Below are positions 42,609-52,197 of a stretch of DNA of 64,000 nt, piece after piece (position 1 is the stretch's first letter; each line of letters opens with the position of its first letter). This stretch comes from Prochlorococcus sp. AG-402-G06 (lineage in GTDB: Bacteria; Cyanobacteriota; Cyanobacteriia; PCC-6307; Cyanobiaceae). The stretch lies in contig QCHR01000001.1 of the NCBI GenBank assembly GCA_003277985.1, positions 62,001 through 126,000 on the forward strand. Direction: 5' to 3'. Position numbers and translations under genes: made by a program. The notes beneath the pieces were generated by a model that was given only the letters and a program-made list of their open reading frames with translations, ran no database searches and was not told the DNA's origin.

Positions 42609-43061
42609 ATGGGAAAGTGGCTTGATCACACAGTGATAAGTGAAATTAATGCTCCAGTCGAACTTGTCTGGAAGTTTTGGAGTGATTTAGATTCGATGCC
42701 TTTGTGGATGACTTGGATTGAATCAGTTAAAACAGTCGACGAAAAAACCTCGACACTTCCTGATTTAACGGAGTGGACACTTGCAGCTAATGGTTTCCGT
42801 TTTAAATGGAAAGCTCAAATCACTGAAAGAGTAGAATCACAGAAATTGGAATGGAAATCAGTTGGTGGTTTACCTACTAAGGGTTCGGTAAGGTTTTATA
42901 GTGAAGAGAGCGCTAAAACTGTGGTTAAATTAAAAATATCTTATGAATTACCTCAGGTTTTAGCAAGTTTAATGAAAGCAAATATTCTTGGAGGAATGGT
43001 GACGAAAGAATTACAAAAAAATCTTGATGGATTTAAAGAACTCGTAGAAAAATCAGCATAA
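42609..43061 (+). CDS. SRPBCC (START/cyclase-like) domain protein
   Basis: HTVISEINAPVELVWKFWSDLDSMPLWMTWIESV; begins 3 nt after zds stop. Confidence 0.88.
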   Translation: MGKWLDHTVISEINAPVELVWKFWSDLDSMPLWMTWIESVKTVDEKTSTLPDLTEWTLAANGFRFKWKAQITERVESQKLEWKSVGGLPTKGSVRFYSEESAKTVVKLKISYELPQVLASLMKANILGGMVTKELQKNLDGFKELVEKSA

Positions 43062-43063
43062 AT

Positions 43064-43849
43064 TTAATTAAAATTGAGTTCTAAGCATGCTTTTAATAAT
43101 CCCTCTAGATCGTGCGGAGAAGCCTCTTTATCAGGTTTTCTAATAAGGTTTTTACAGCTAATAGTTGTTTGAGGCCCAATCGAAACAAGTTTAATCTTTT
43201 CAATTAATTTTAACCAATTTCCACCCAAGAATTTTTTAAATAAGCTGACAGTATTTATTACTGTCTTACCACTAGTAAAAGCAATAATATCTATTTCCCC
43301 ACTATTCAAAGCATCTATAGTATTTTGAGGTATATCTTTAGGACAAGAAGATTCATAAGCAGCCACTTCAGTAACTTCTGCTCCTTTTAATTTAAAAGAG
43401 TCAGATAATATTGATCTTCCTCCAGTTTGTACTCTAGGAATCAATAGTTTTAAACCTTTTTGATTCTGAGGGAAATATTCAACCAAGCTATCTGCAACAA
43501 AACTAGGAGGAACAAAACTAATCTTTGCATCCATATCTGATAACAAAGAAGCTGTTTTTCTTCCGACAGCGGCAATTTGAATAGTCTTAGAGATTCCCGA
43601 TAAAGATAAGCCAATTTCTTTCATTCTATCTTCAACATATCTAACACCATTTGCGCTAGAAAAGATTATCCAGTCAAAGGTAGTAATTTCCTTTAAGGCA
43701 TTATCCAGAGGCTCCCAATCATCTGGAGGTCCAATCACTAATGAAGGAAGATCGAATACCTCAGCTCCATTTTTTCGAAAGATCTGACGGGCCTCTGAAG
43801 TCTGTTCTTGGGCACGAGTAATAATTATCTTTTTGTCGGTTAATGTCAT
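43064..43849 (-). CDS. hemD: uroporphyrinogen-III synthase
   Basis: IIITRAQEQTSEARQIF, FDWIIFSSANGVRYV, IAFTSGKTVINT pattern. Confidence 0.88.
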   Translation of the reverse strand: MTLTDKKIIITRAQEQTSEARQIFRKNGAEVFDLPSLVIGPPDDWEPLDNALKEITTFDWIIFSSANGVRYVEDRMKEIGLSLSGISKTIQIAAVGRKTASLLSDMDAKISFVPPSFVADSLVEYFPQNQKGLKLLIPRVQTGGRSILSDSFKLKGAEVTEVAAYESSCPKDIPQNTIDALNSGEIDIIAFTSGKTVINTVSLFKKFLGGNWLKLIEKIKLVSIGPQTTISCKNLIRKPDKEASPHDLEGLLKACLELNFN

Positions 43850-43949
43850 TTCTGTATGATTCTTTCTAGGAAGTCTAAAGAATAACTATGCAGTTATTTA
43901 AACAATAGTAAAGTTTTTCTTGAATATTAAATTCTCGATCAAACAATTT

Positions 43950-45587
43950 TCAATCAGTAAATTCTTTACTTGATTTTTTATCAATTTCCTTTTTTAATAT
44001 TTTTGATTGCAAAATACGACGTAAAATTTGATTTTGTGCTTCCTCTATTTGACTAGGGCTATAAGCTAAAGGAATAGACTCGTGAATAGTTTTCTTTATT
44101 TTATCATATAAATATGGACAACCATATATAATGACCCCCGATAATCTTTCCTCAATTTCTAAATTTTTTATAGCACCTATCCAATGATCATTATTATAAT
44201 CTAATCCGATGAATGGTTTACCTCTTACAAAAAGCTGAACAAGAATTTTACTGTTACCAAATTGCCCCAATTCTAAAAATTTATTATTAGTTTTTCGCCA
44301 AGGGCTGATACCTAGAGGATGTATAATTAAATTTTTAAAACCTGCTACCTTAGGTAAATCTAAGGCAGGAAAATATTGATTAGATACCTTATCAATATTA
44401 TCTATTTGTATCAGATTAATATCATTAACTTCAGCCTTTACACTACTTTCTTTTCTGATAAAGATAGAATTTTTAATTGTAAAATTACTAAATCTATAGG
44501 CATCCAATGAAAATTTATTCTGAATCGCTTCATTACTCAATTCTTCTTTATCTAAATCATTTTCATTACTAATTAAATCAAGTTGTTTTTTTCTTCTTTC
44601 TCTAGATATATGTAACTTATCTAAAGAAATTTTTTCTAAGTAAAATGCATCAGTAAGAGAATTAATTGCCTTATCGATATCTTTGGGCATCAAAATCAAA
44701 TCGATTCCCGCTTCAAATGCCATGACAGCTGCCCTACCACTGCCAAATTTATTAGATATTGCATTCATAACTAACGCATCGCTGACGACTAAACCATCGT
44801 ATTTTAATTTGATGCGTAACAAATCAGTAACCAGTCTTTTTGAAAGTGTTGCAGGATAAATAGGATCAATCTTTGAAAAAAGTAAATGTCCGATCATGAC
44901 ACTATTTACTCCTTGATTGATTAAAGATTTAAATGGAATCAACTCGAATTTCTCTAATTTAGATAAGTCATTCTGTATCTCTGGCAAATCCAAGTGAGAG
45001 TCAACTTCAGAATTTCCATGTCCAGGAAAATGTTTCGCACAAGTCAGCATTTTTGAGCTAGAAACACCCCTGTGAAAAGCACAAGTTAAAATTTTTACTG
45101 TTTCAGGTTCTTCTCCCCAAGCTCTTAGATTTATAACCGGGTTATTTGAATTGTTATTAATATCGCAGACTGGTGCTAATAGCCAATTTAAACCAATATT
45201 TTTTGCTTCTTTCCCAGTAAAATATCCGATTTTTTCAGCAATAGAAATTGCTAAATTATGATCTTTTTTATAAATCTGAGCGATACCCATTGGAGGAATA
45301 AATTTTGTTCCTCCATAAAATCTTTGACCAACACCTTCCTCAATGTCAGCACATAAAAGAAGAGGTTTACCAGACCATTTTTTTAAGACATTGCAACGAA
45401 TTTCTACTTCTTTTACAGTACCTCCTAGAAGAATAACTCCACCAACACCTTCTTCTAAAAGTCTCTTTAGATTAGAATTAGATTCTTCTAATTTAGGGTA
45501 TAAACGTTGCGAATCCAGATTAAATCCACTGGCTCGAACTATAAATAATTCAGCAACTTGTCTTCTAAGATCAACTTTATTCATCAA
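43950..45587 (-). CDS. glycoside hydrolase family 3 (NagZ-like beta-N-acetylhexosaminidase)
   Basis: LLCADIEEGVGQRF, LLAPVCDIN, CAKHFPGHGNSEVDSHLDLP, GLVVSDALVM. Confidence 0.92.
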   Translation of the reverse strand: MMNKVDLRRQVAELFIVRASGFNLDSQRLYPKLEESNSNLKRLLEEGVGGVILLGGTVKEVEIRCNVLKKWSGKPLLLCADIEEGVGQRFYGGTKFIPPMGIAQIYKKDHNLAISIAEKIGYFTGKEAKNIGLNWLLAPVCDINNNSNNPVINLRAWGEEPETVKILTCAFHRGVSSSKMLTCAKHFPGHGNSEVDSHLDLPEIQNDLSKLEKFELIPFKSLINQGVNSVMIGHLLFSKIDPIYPATLSKRLVTDLLRIKLKYDGLVVSDALVMNAISNKFGSGRAAVMAFEAGIDLILMPKDIDKAINSLTDAFYLEKISLDKLHISRERRKKQLDLISNENDLDKEELSNEAIQNKFSLDAYRFSNFTIKNSIFIRKESSVKAEVNDINLIQIDNIDKVSNQYFPALDLPKVAGFKNLIIHPLGISPWRKTNNKFLELGQFGNSKILVQLFVRGKPFIGLDYNNDHWIGAIKNLEIEERLSGVIIYGCPYLYDKIKKTIHESIPLAYSPSQIEEAQNQILRRILQSKILKKEIDKKSSKEFTD

Positions 45588-45601
45588 AAATTTTGATTAA
45601 T

Positions 45602-45973
45602 CTATAAGTCTTTACTTTTACGTTCAAGTTCTAATGAATTGAGAAGATCTAAAACAGCAGGCCCTTTTGTCATACCTTTATCAATCTTAAACACAAGTTC
45701 AGGTGATCGTCTCATTTGAAGCCTTCGAGCAAGCTCAGCACGAACAAATCCATTTGCTTCCTCTAAAACAACTAGAACTTCAGCTTTTTTTTTCTCTTCG
45801 CCAAAAAGACTTATAAAAATTTTTGCATGCTGTAAGTCCCCTGACACCTCAACAGCTGTAATGGTAATCATAGCTTGATGAATTCTTTCATCTCTAACCC
45901 CATTAACTAAAAGTTCACTAACTTCTCTTTTTAGTAAAGCTGCTAATTTTTCCGCCCTTCTTGAATTAGCCAT
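45602..45973 (-). CDS. rbfA: 30S ribosome-binding factor
   Basis: [18 protein letters not shown]...[24 protein letters not shown]. Confidence 0.93.
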   Translation of the reverse strand: MANSRRAEKLAALLKREVSELLVNGVRDERIHQAMITITAVEVSGDLQHAKIFISLFGEEKKKAEVLVVLEEANGFVRAELARRLQMRRSPELVFKIDKGMTKGPAVLDLLNSLELERKSKDL

Positions 45974-45975
45974 AA

Positions 45976-46182
45976 CTAAGTAATTGATGCAGGGAAAGCC
46001 ATAGCCTTTAATAAGAAAATTATTGTCAGAAGTCCACTAAACAAAGCCCCAACGAGAGCAATCGCTGTGATCGGATTACGACCTCGTTTAATTAATGGAG
46101 AAATTGCAGCAGTGAAAACTCCCAAAACTATTGTGATGAGATATTTGGGATATCTAGAAACATTAGAAAAAAACTCACCCAT
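45976..46182 (-). CDS. DUF751 (Ycf33-like) small membrane protein
   Basis: [27 protein letters not shown]..., two TM helices; directly upstream of rbfA. Confidence 0.78.
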   Translation of the reverse strand: MGEFFSNVSRYPKYLITIVLGVFTAAISPLIKRGRNPITAIALVGALFSGLLTIIFLLKAMAFPASIT

Positions 46183-46242
46183 TTTTCACCACCAAAAGAC
46201 TGAATTAATAGCTACTCTGCTAACCATTTGAAGAAACATAAA

Positions 46243-46962
46243 ATGTTGGAACTTCATCAATTTAGGCACTCACCTTATTGCTTGAAAGTAAGAATGGCTT
46301 TGGCTGCAAAAAAGCTTGCATATCGAAAAGTTGAGATAACTCCAGCAATAGGTCAAATAGATATTTTTCAAAAAACAGGACAAAAAAAATTACCCGTGCT
46401 TTTTGATAATGAAACAACAATCCATGACTCAAGTTCAATAATACGACACTTAGAGAAAATTGAAATAGAACCAAAATTAATTCCAGAGGATCTAAAGGAA
46501 GCTTCCCAGGCCCAAATAATTGAAAATTGGGCAGATACAACTTTGGCAAAATCTATAAAAATTGTCTTTTTGGAAGAGCTTACTAAGAATCCAATCTTGA
46601 TTTCCTCTTTATTCTCCAAAGAAATTTCGGATCCCATGCAAAAAATTCTTTTTAATATTCCTACAAAGATTGCTAGTCAGATGTCTGGATTAATCAACCA
46701 GAAAGAGAAAGAATCTCTCAAATTAAATCTAGAATATCTATCAAATTTAATTGATAAAGAAAACTTTCTTATTGGAGAAAAACTTTCTATTGCTGATATC
46801 TCTGTAGCATCACACTTATCACTACTCAAATTTCCAAATTCATCTGGGGAAAATCTAGCCGGAAAAGGTTGTTCTTTATATATAAATGATCCAGGTCTTC
46901 AAAATCTTTTTTACTGGAGAGACTTAATTGAAGATCAATTAGCAATAACTAATCATCATTAG
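46243..46962 (+). CDS. glutathione S-transferase family protein
   Basis: MLELHQFRHSPYCLKVRMALAAKKLAYRKVEI...GQKKLPVLFDNETTIHDSSSIIRHLE; ATG at 46243 preferred to 46228. Confidence 0.9.
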   Translation: MLELHQFRHSPYCLKVRMALAAKKLAYRKVEITPAIGQIDIFQKTGQKKLPVLFDNETTIHDSSSIIRHLEKIEIEPKLIPEDLKEASQAQIIENWADTTLAKSIKIVFLEELTKNPILISSLFSKEISDPMQKILFNIPTKIASQMSGLINQKEKESLKLNLEYLSNLIDKENFLIGEKLSIADISVASHLSLLKFPNSSGENLAGKGCSLYINDPGLQNLFYWRDLIEDQLAITNHH

Positions 46963-47680
46963 TCTTTATAAGTATTAGTTTAGATTTCTCTGTTTTAATC
47001 GGCAAAGAAATCAGATTTTGCCCAGGTTGATTATAAATCGCCTGAAATTGCTCTCCACAAATATTAAAATCAATCTGATTTATTTCATTATTTTTAGTAG
47101 ATCCACATTTTTTAAATTCAGTTAATGTTTCGACCTGACTAACCCTACTCAATTCTGGTGTATGCAAAATTTGTAGAGTTATTTCATCACTAATAAAAAT
47201 ATTATTGTCGATTTTTTCTTGAAGTCTTCCTATGATTTTTGTCTCTAAGTACCTATCTTCAGTTAATTTAGCAAACTGACGATTAGGAGATTTAGGATCA
47301 TTCTTTACGGATAAAAAACCACCAGTCTTTGTGCTCAAGGCGTAAGACTTAGTGTTGTATTCACGGTCAGCTATTAAATCTCCAGAAGTATTTTGAATAA
47401 ATTTAGCGGAATGAATAATAGGTTCTTGATTCTGATCACTTTCTATCTTGCTAGTAACATCCCATACACCTTCAAACCAATCAGGGTAAATTAAATCATC
47501 TTTCAATCCTGGGCGCTTAATGGAAGTTGGAAGGCGCCAATCAGGCCAGATTAATTTGCGTTCGTAAAGCTTAGATGGTTGAAAATTATTTATTTCAAGA
47601 CTACTTTCAGCAAGTGCAGGACCTGTGTAAGTAAAAATAATTAAAATAGAAACCAAAAAAAAGAAAAATTTCTGTCTCAT
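46949..47680 (-). CDS. exported/lumenal conserved hypothetical protein (possibly DUF6816)
   Basis: N-terminal signal peptide MRQKFFFFLVSILIIFTYTGPALAESS; PDWFEGVWDVTSKI motif. DUF number uncertain. Confidence 0.75.
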   Translation of the reverse strand: MRQKFFFFLVSILIIFTYTGPALAESSLEINNFQPSKLYERKLIWPDWRLPTSIKRPGLKDDLIYPDWFEGVWDVTSKIESDQNQEPIIHSAKFIQNTSGDLIADREYNTKSYALSTKTGGFLSVKNDPKSPNRQFAKLTEDRYLETKIIGRLQEKIDNNIFISDEITLQILHTPELSRVSQVETLTEFKKCGSTKNNEINQIDFNICGEQFQAIYNQPGQNLISLPIKTEKSKLILIKTNDD

Positions 47681-47942
47681 GTCTGATCCGCTAATTAGAG
47701 AAATGGATAATTATGTTGTTTTGGTTCCTGGCGAAAGTGAACAATTCCTGGATAAAGAACAAACTCTTCTATGGCTTCAATCTTGGTTAAATAAATTCGA
47801 TTCATTACCATTAGATCTTGAATGTAAGTCTTCAATAGCAGAAGCTGCGCAACATTTGCTTGATACAGCCTGCGACCTAGAAATCAAAACAGGTTTTACA
47901 ATTCAGTGGTATGCCGTTCGGCTTGAGTCTCCGGGTCAATAA
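47679..47942 (+). CDS. CRR7-like (chlororespiratory reduction 7) protein
   Basis: YVVLVPGESEQFLDKEQTLLWLQSWL...LPLDLECKSSIAEAAQHLLDTACDLEIKTGFTIQWYAVRLE resembles CRR7. Confidence 0.82.
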   Translation: MSDPLIREMDNYVVLVPGESEQFLDKEQTLLWLQSWLNKFDSLPLDLECKSSIAEAAQHLLDTACDLEIKTGFTIQWYAVRLESPGQ

Positions 47943-48492
47943 GGATGCTTGGCAAATGTTCAGCAATCATAGTTGCGACCTCACATGGTGATTGATCCTC
48001 AACTTCTATTCTCAAATCTGACTCTAAATATATTGGTTTTCTACTTTCATAAATCTGACTAAAACTCTCAGCTAAATCATCCACAATTAGTAAGGGGCGT
48101 TTCTTTTGATCACTTTCTAATCGTTTAATTGAACGTTTCAAATCAAGATCTAACCAAATAACAATTCCTTGATGAAGAATGCCCCAGTTTTCAGGCAAGG
48201 TAACTAAACCACCTCCAGTAGCAATTACAAGAGAATGATGTTGACTAATTTCTTTTAAAACTTTTTTTTCAACATCCCTAAAGACTTTTTCTCCATCTTT
48301 TTCAAAAATTGATGAAATAGATTGTTTAGACGCTTTTTCAATCACATTATCAGTATCAATAAAAGCATAATTGATCATTTTTGCTAGAACTGGACCCGTT
48401 TGACTTTTGCCAGAACCCATCATTCCTATCAAAAATATATTTCGACCACCTAACTTTTCTTTAAGTGTTTTAGAGGTTGATTGGACGGCCAT
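47896..48492 (-). CDS. aroK: shikimate kinase
   Basis: NIFLIGMMGSGKSQTGPVLAK, FIDTDNVIE, VIATGGGLV. Confidence 0.94.
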   Translation of the reverse strand: MAVQSTSKTLKEKLGGRNIFLIGMMGSGKSQTGPVLAKMINYAFIDTDNVIEKASKQSISSIFEKDGEKVFRDVEKKVLKEISQHHSLVIATGGGLVTLPENWGILHQGIVIWLDLDLKRSIKRLESDQKKRPLLIVDDLAESFSQIYESRKPIYLESDLRIEVEDQSPCEVATMIAEHLPSILIDPETQAERHTTEL

Positions 48493-48544
48493 AAAGACAG
48501 AAGTAACTAAAAGTTATTAAGATGAATGTTGATGTGAAAAATTT

Positions 48545-49471
48545 ATGGAAGCAATCACATCTAATTTCCCTCACGGAGAGGGCAGAACCTGTGTAATCAC
48601 AAGGCGAGCTTGTTTTAGCGCAAGCCACCTTTATAGGCTTCCTGAATTATCTGATGATGATAATTCAGCTTTGTTTGGCCCATGCTCAATAGCTCCTGGC
48701 CACGGACATAATTACGAGTTAATCGTAACCATGGAAGGAGATCTTAATAAATATGGCATGGTCTTAAACCTTTCAGATGTAAAACATGCCATAAAAAATG
48801 AAGTAACAAGTCAGCTTGATTTTCGTTTTTTAAATGACACATGGCCTGAGTTTGACCTTTCTAAACCCGAAGGTTGCTTACCCACAACTGAAAGTTTAGT
48901 TCGTATTATATGGGAGCGCCTTAAATCTCACTTACCCCTAAAATCTCTTCGTCTTTACGAAAACCCAAAACTCTGGGCTGACTATCAAGGAAATGCTATG
49001 GATGCTTATTTAACAGTTCAAACACACTTTTCAGCGGCTCATCGCTTAGCTAGAGAAGACCTACCTCAAACCGAAAACGAAAAAATATTCGGAAAATGTG
49101 CTCGACCAAATGGACATGGTCACAATTACTTGGTAGATATAACTGTCAAAGGAAAGATTAATCCTAGAACCGGAATGATATGTGATTTATCTGCATTAAA
49201 TAGTTTAATAAATGATTTAGTTGTAGAACCTTTTGATCATACCTTTTTAAATAAAGACATTCCTTATTTTGCAAATTGTGTACCTACAGCTGAAAATATT
49301 GCATTACACATTTCAGATAAATTAACTAATCCGATTAATGCGATTGGCGCTAACTTATATAAGATTAAACTACAGGAGAGTCCTAATAATGCCGCTGAAG
49401 TTTATGCAAACGTACCTGAATCAATGATCGATACTAAAGACTCAAAGAATCAGGTTGGTTTGCTGAGATAA
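48545..49471 (+). CDS. tandem two-domain 6-pyruvoyl/6-carboxy-tetrahydropterin synthase (PTPS/QueD) family protein
   Basis: Two internal copies: FSASHLYRLPEL...GPCSIAPGHGHNYEL and FSAAHRLAREDL...GKCARPNGHGHNYLV. Confidence 0.92.
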   Translation: MEAITSNFPHGEGRTCVITRRACFSASHLYRLPELSDDDNSALFGPCSIAPGHGHNYELIVTMEGDLNKYGMVLNLSDVKHAIKNEVTSQLDFRFLNDTWPEFDLSKPEGCLPTTESLVRIIWERLKSHLPLKSLRLYENPKLWADYQGNAMDAYLTVQTHFSAAHRLAREDLPQTENEKIFGKCARPNGHGHNYLVDITVKGKINPRTGMICDLSALNSLINDLVVEPFDHTFLNKDIPYFANCVPTAENIALHISDKLTNPINAIGANLYKIKLQESPNNAAEVYANVPESMIDTKDSKNQVGLLR

Positions 49472-50143
49472 TTGAAAAAAAAATGGGTTAAATTAGTTTT
49501 AGCTTCTAGTATTGATGGACGTATCGCATATCCAGAAGGAGGGAAAACAGAATTAGGTCAGTCTGGTGATCGTTTAGTTTTAGAAGAAGCACTTGCTTGG
49601 TCAGATGGGATTTTAATGGGAGGACAAACACTGAGAGACCATCAATCAATTTGTGTAATTAAAAATAAAAGCTTACTAAAAAAAAGAACTTCAGAAGGCA
49701 AGAACGAACAACCAATTGCTCTTATAGCCAGCAATCAAATAGATTTTCCAGGAAATTGGCTTTTTTTTCAACAACCTCTTCAAAAATGGTTGATCCAAAT
49801 GCAAGATAAGAACAATGAGATTATGCTTCCTAACGGATTCGATAAAAAAATAAATTTAAAAATCACGTGGCGTGATTCTCTTGATGATTTATATCAAAAA
49901 GGAATTGCGAAAGTTGTATTACTTGGAGGTACAAATCTTATTTCAGCTTTTCTTTTAGAGAATCTAATAGATGAATTACAAATCACCATTACACCTCATC
50001 TTATAGGAGGAGATTACTGCTGGGTTTCATCTAAATTAAGGAACTTAAGTACAATAATGAATAAAAAAAATAACTGGATTCTAAAAGAAAGTAAAAAGCT
50101 AGGGAATAACGAATTACTTATTAGATATTTTAGAAATCATTAA
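49472..50143 (+). CDS. RibD C-terminal / dihydrofolate-reductase-fold protein
   Basis: TTG start abutting preceding stop; KLVLASSIDGRIAYPEGGKTELGQSGDRLVLEEALAWSDGILMGGQTLRDH, VVLLGGTNL. Confidence 0.88.
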   Translation: MKKKWVKLVLASSIDGRIAYPEGGKTELGQSGDRLVLEEALAWSDGILMGGQTLRDHQSICVIKNKSLLKKRTSEGKNEQPIALIASNQIDFPGNWLFFQQPLQKWLIQMQDKNNEIMLPNGFDKKINLKITWRDSLDDLYQKGIAKVVLLGGTNLISAFLLENLIDELQITITPHLIGGDYCWVSSKLRNLSTIMNKKNNWILKESKKLGNNELLIRYFRNH

Positions 50144-50171
50144 TCCTGAATATATATTTAGTATAAATTAA

Positions 50172-51353
50172 ATGAACAATATCAAAATCAAATGGCATAG
50201 AACAATCCAAGAAATTCCTAAAATTATTTGGAATAATTTCTTAAAAGGAAATTCAACTCCTTTTTATAAATGGGATTGGTTAAATGCATTAGAAAGATCA
50301 AAAAGTGTTAGTACAAAATATGGATGGCAACCATTATTTCTCTCTGCTTGGAGTGAAAATGATTTAATTGCATGTGCACCTCTCTATCTTAAATCTCATA
50401 GTTATGGAGAATTTATTTTTGATAATGCCTTTGTTCAACTAGCTCAAGATATGGGACTTCAATATTATCCAAAACTAATAGGAATGAGTCCATTAAGTCC
50501 AATAGAGGGTTATCGCTTTCTTTTTGCAGAAGGAGTTAATGATAGAGATCTCACACAAATATTAATCTCTGCAATTGATAGTTTTGCCAAACAAAATGGA
50601 ATTCTCAGTTGTAATTTTTTGTATGTAGATCCTAAATGGATGAAAGTAGCTGAATCTCTAAATTGCGCTAAGTGGGTCAACCAACAAAGTTTGTTGAAAC
50701 TGAATGAAGAAAAAAGTTTTTCTGATTTTTTACAAAAATTCAATTCCAATCAACGTAGAAATATTAAGAGAGAAAGAGAAAGCATAAAAAAATGTGGAAT
50801 AAAAGTTGAACCTCTTAGTGGGTCTCAAATAAATGTAATGAATTTAAAAAAAATGCATTATTTTTATCAGCTTCATTGTTCAAGATGGGGAGTATGGGGA
50901 AGTAAATACCTCACGGAATCATTTTTCACGGAACTTACATCAACAGAACTCAAAGAAAATCTTGTTTTATTTGATGCAAAAGAAGAAGGCATTGATCAAA
51001 CCATTGGAATGTCCTTATGCGTGAAAAACGAAAATATGCTTTGGGGGCGATATTGGGGTGCAGAAAAAAATATAGATAATTTACATTTTGAAGCTTGTTA
51101 TTACTCCCCGATTGAGTGGGCCATAGCAAATAAAATAAAATATTTTGATCCTGGAGCAGGCGGTAGTCACAAAAAACGAAGAGGTTTTATTGCTAAACCC
51201 AATGCAAGTCTTCATAGATGGTACAACTTGCCTATGGATTCATTAATTAGAGAATGGCTACCAAAAGCAAATAAGTTAATGCTTGATCAAATAAACGCTA
51301 CAAATAATGAAGTACCTTTTAAGTTTGAAGAGCCAAAACTATCAAATACATAG
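50172..51353 (+). CDS. GNAT/FemAB-like acyltransferase (DUF482-type)
   Basis: HYFYQLHCSRWGVWGSKYLTESFF..., LHFEACYYSPIEWAI...FDPGAGGSHKKRRGF. Confidence 0.85.
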   Translation: MNNIKIKWHRTIQEIPKIIWNNFLKGNSTPFYKWDWLNALERSKSVSTKYGWQPLFLSAWSENDLIACAPLYLKSHSYGEFIFDNAFVQLAQDMGLQYYPKLIGMSPLSPIEGYRFLFAEGVNDRDLTQILISAIDSFAKQNGILSCNFLYVDPKWMKVAESLNCAKWVNQQSLLKLNEEKSFSDFLQKFNSNQRRNIKRERESIKKCGIKVEPLSGSQINVMNLKKMHYFYQLHCSRWGVWGSKYLTESFFTELTSTELKENLVLFDAKEEGIDQTIGMSLCVKNENMLWGRYWGAEKNIDNLHFEACYYSPIEWAIANKIKYFDPGAGGSHKKRRGFIAKPNASLHRWYNLPMDSLIREWLPKANKLMLDQINATNNEVPFKFEEPKLSNT

Positions 51354-51384
51354 TAACTTCAGACAAATTAAAGATTTCATCTCA

Positions 51385-51651
51385 ATGTCAGATAACAATT
51401 TACTAGATTCTACTGAAACCAATAAATCACTTGCCTCCGATAAAGATACAGTCGATTCTCATGAAGAAAAACCTTTCTTTGCTCAAGGGATTTTTAGTTA
51501 TAAAGACAAAGGGACTCAAGGTGTTATTACTCTTTTTGGCTATGAACTAACAGCACCAGCAGGCCTAAAAAATCCGGGTATTGTTTATTTATCTTTTATT
51601 TTTATAAACCTGCTTATATTTTTAATCTTAAAAAGTTTTATTTCAGGATAA
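51385..51651 (+). CDS. small single-TM hypothetical protein
   Basis: ATG at 51385 (MSDNNLLDSTETNKS...) inside track ORF 51307-51651; one C-terminal hydrophobic helix. Confidence 0.7.
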   Translation: MSDNNLLDSTETNKSLASDKDTVDSHEEKPFFAQGIFSYKDKGTQGVITLFGYELTAPAGLKNPGIVYLSFIFINLLIFLILKSFISG

Positions 51652-51733
51652 TTTTTTATAAGAAATTCTAAAAATTTAATAACTACAGAATAAGTGACTT
51701 GTGTATCTTCTTTTTAATTTGTAAATTAAAGAA

Positions 51734-52135
51734 ATGAACAATCTAGATCTTCAAGAAGACTTAATTAACTCAATAACGCTTTTAGACGCTAAATTATCCA
51801 AGCGGCAAATAGAGCTTGATCCAAAAGGTTATTTCTTAATAAAAATTGAACCCAAAACAAATGAGTTAATACTTGAACATTATTTAAATGATATTGATCA
51901 AAAAGGTCGCGCTATTGATCCAGAGTCCGGAGAACCAATTGGGTGTAAATCAAAAAGTAGAAATCAACCAAACAATATTTATAGAGGTAAAAGTGCAAAG
52001 CAATTAGGTATTCAAATCTCCGAGGGTCATGGTCCATTTCCCATCAGTCATTTAGATCATGCGATTTACATTGGTCGTGAATTACAGCGAGCAGAGCAAT
52101 GCCTGATCAGTGGTAAACCATATATTCAAGATTAA
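51734..52135 (+). CDS. DUF4346-type protein
   Basis: LDPKGYFLIKIEPKTNELILEHYLND...GHGPFPISHLDHAIYIGRELQRAE pattern. Confidence 0.75.
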   Translation: MNNLDLQEDLINSITLLDAKLSKRQIELDPKGYFLIKIEPKTNELILEHYLNDIDQKGRAIDPESGEPIGCKSKSRNQPNNIYRGKSAKQLGIQISEGHGPFPISHLDHAIYIGRELQRAEQCLISGKPYIQD

Positions 52136-52197
52136 AATTAATAAATTCAAACGATAAAGCACTGATGTTCTATTATTAGTGGAGAAATTTAAATCAA

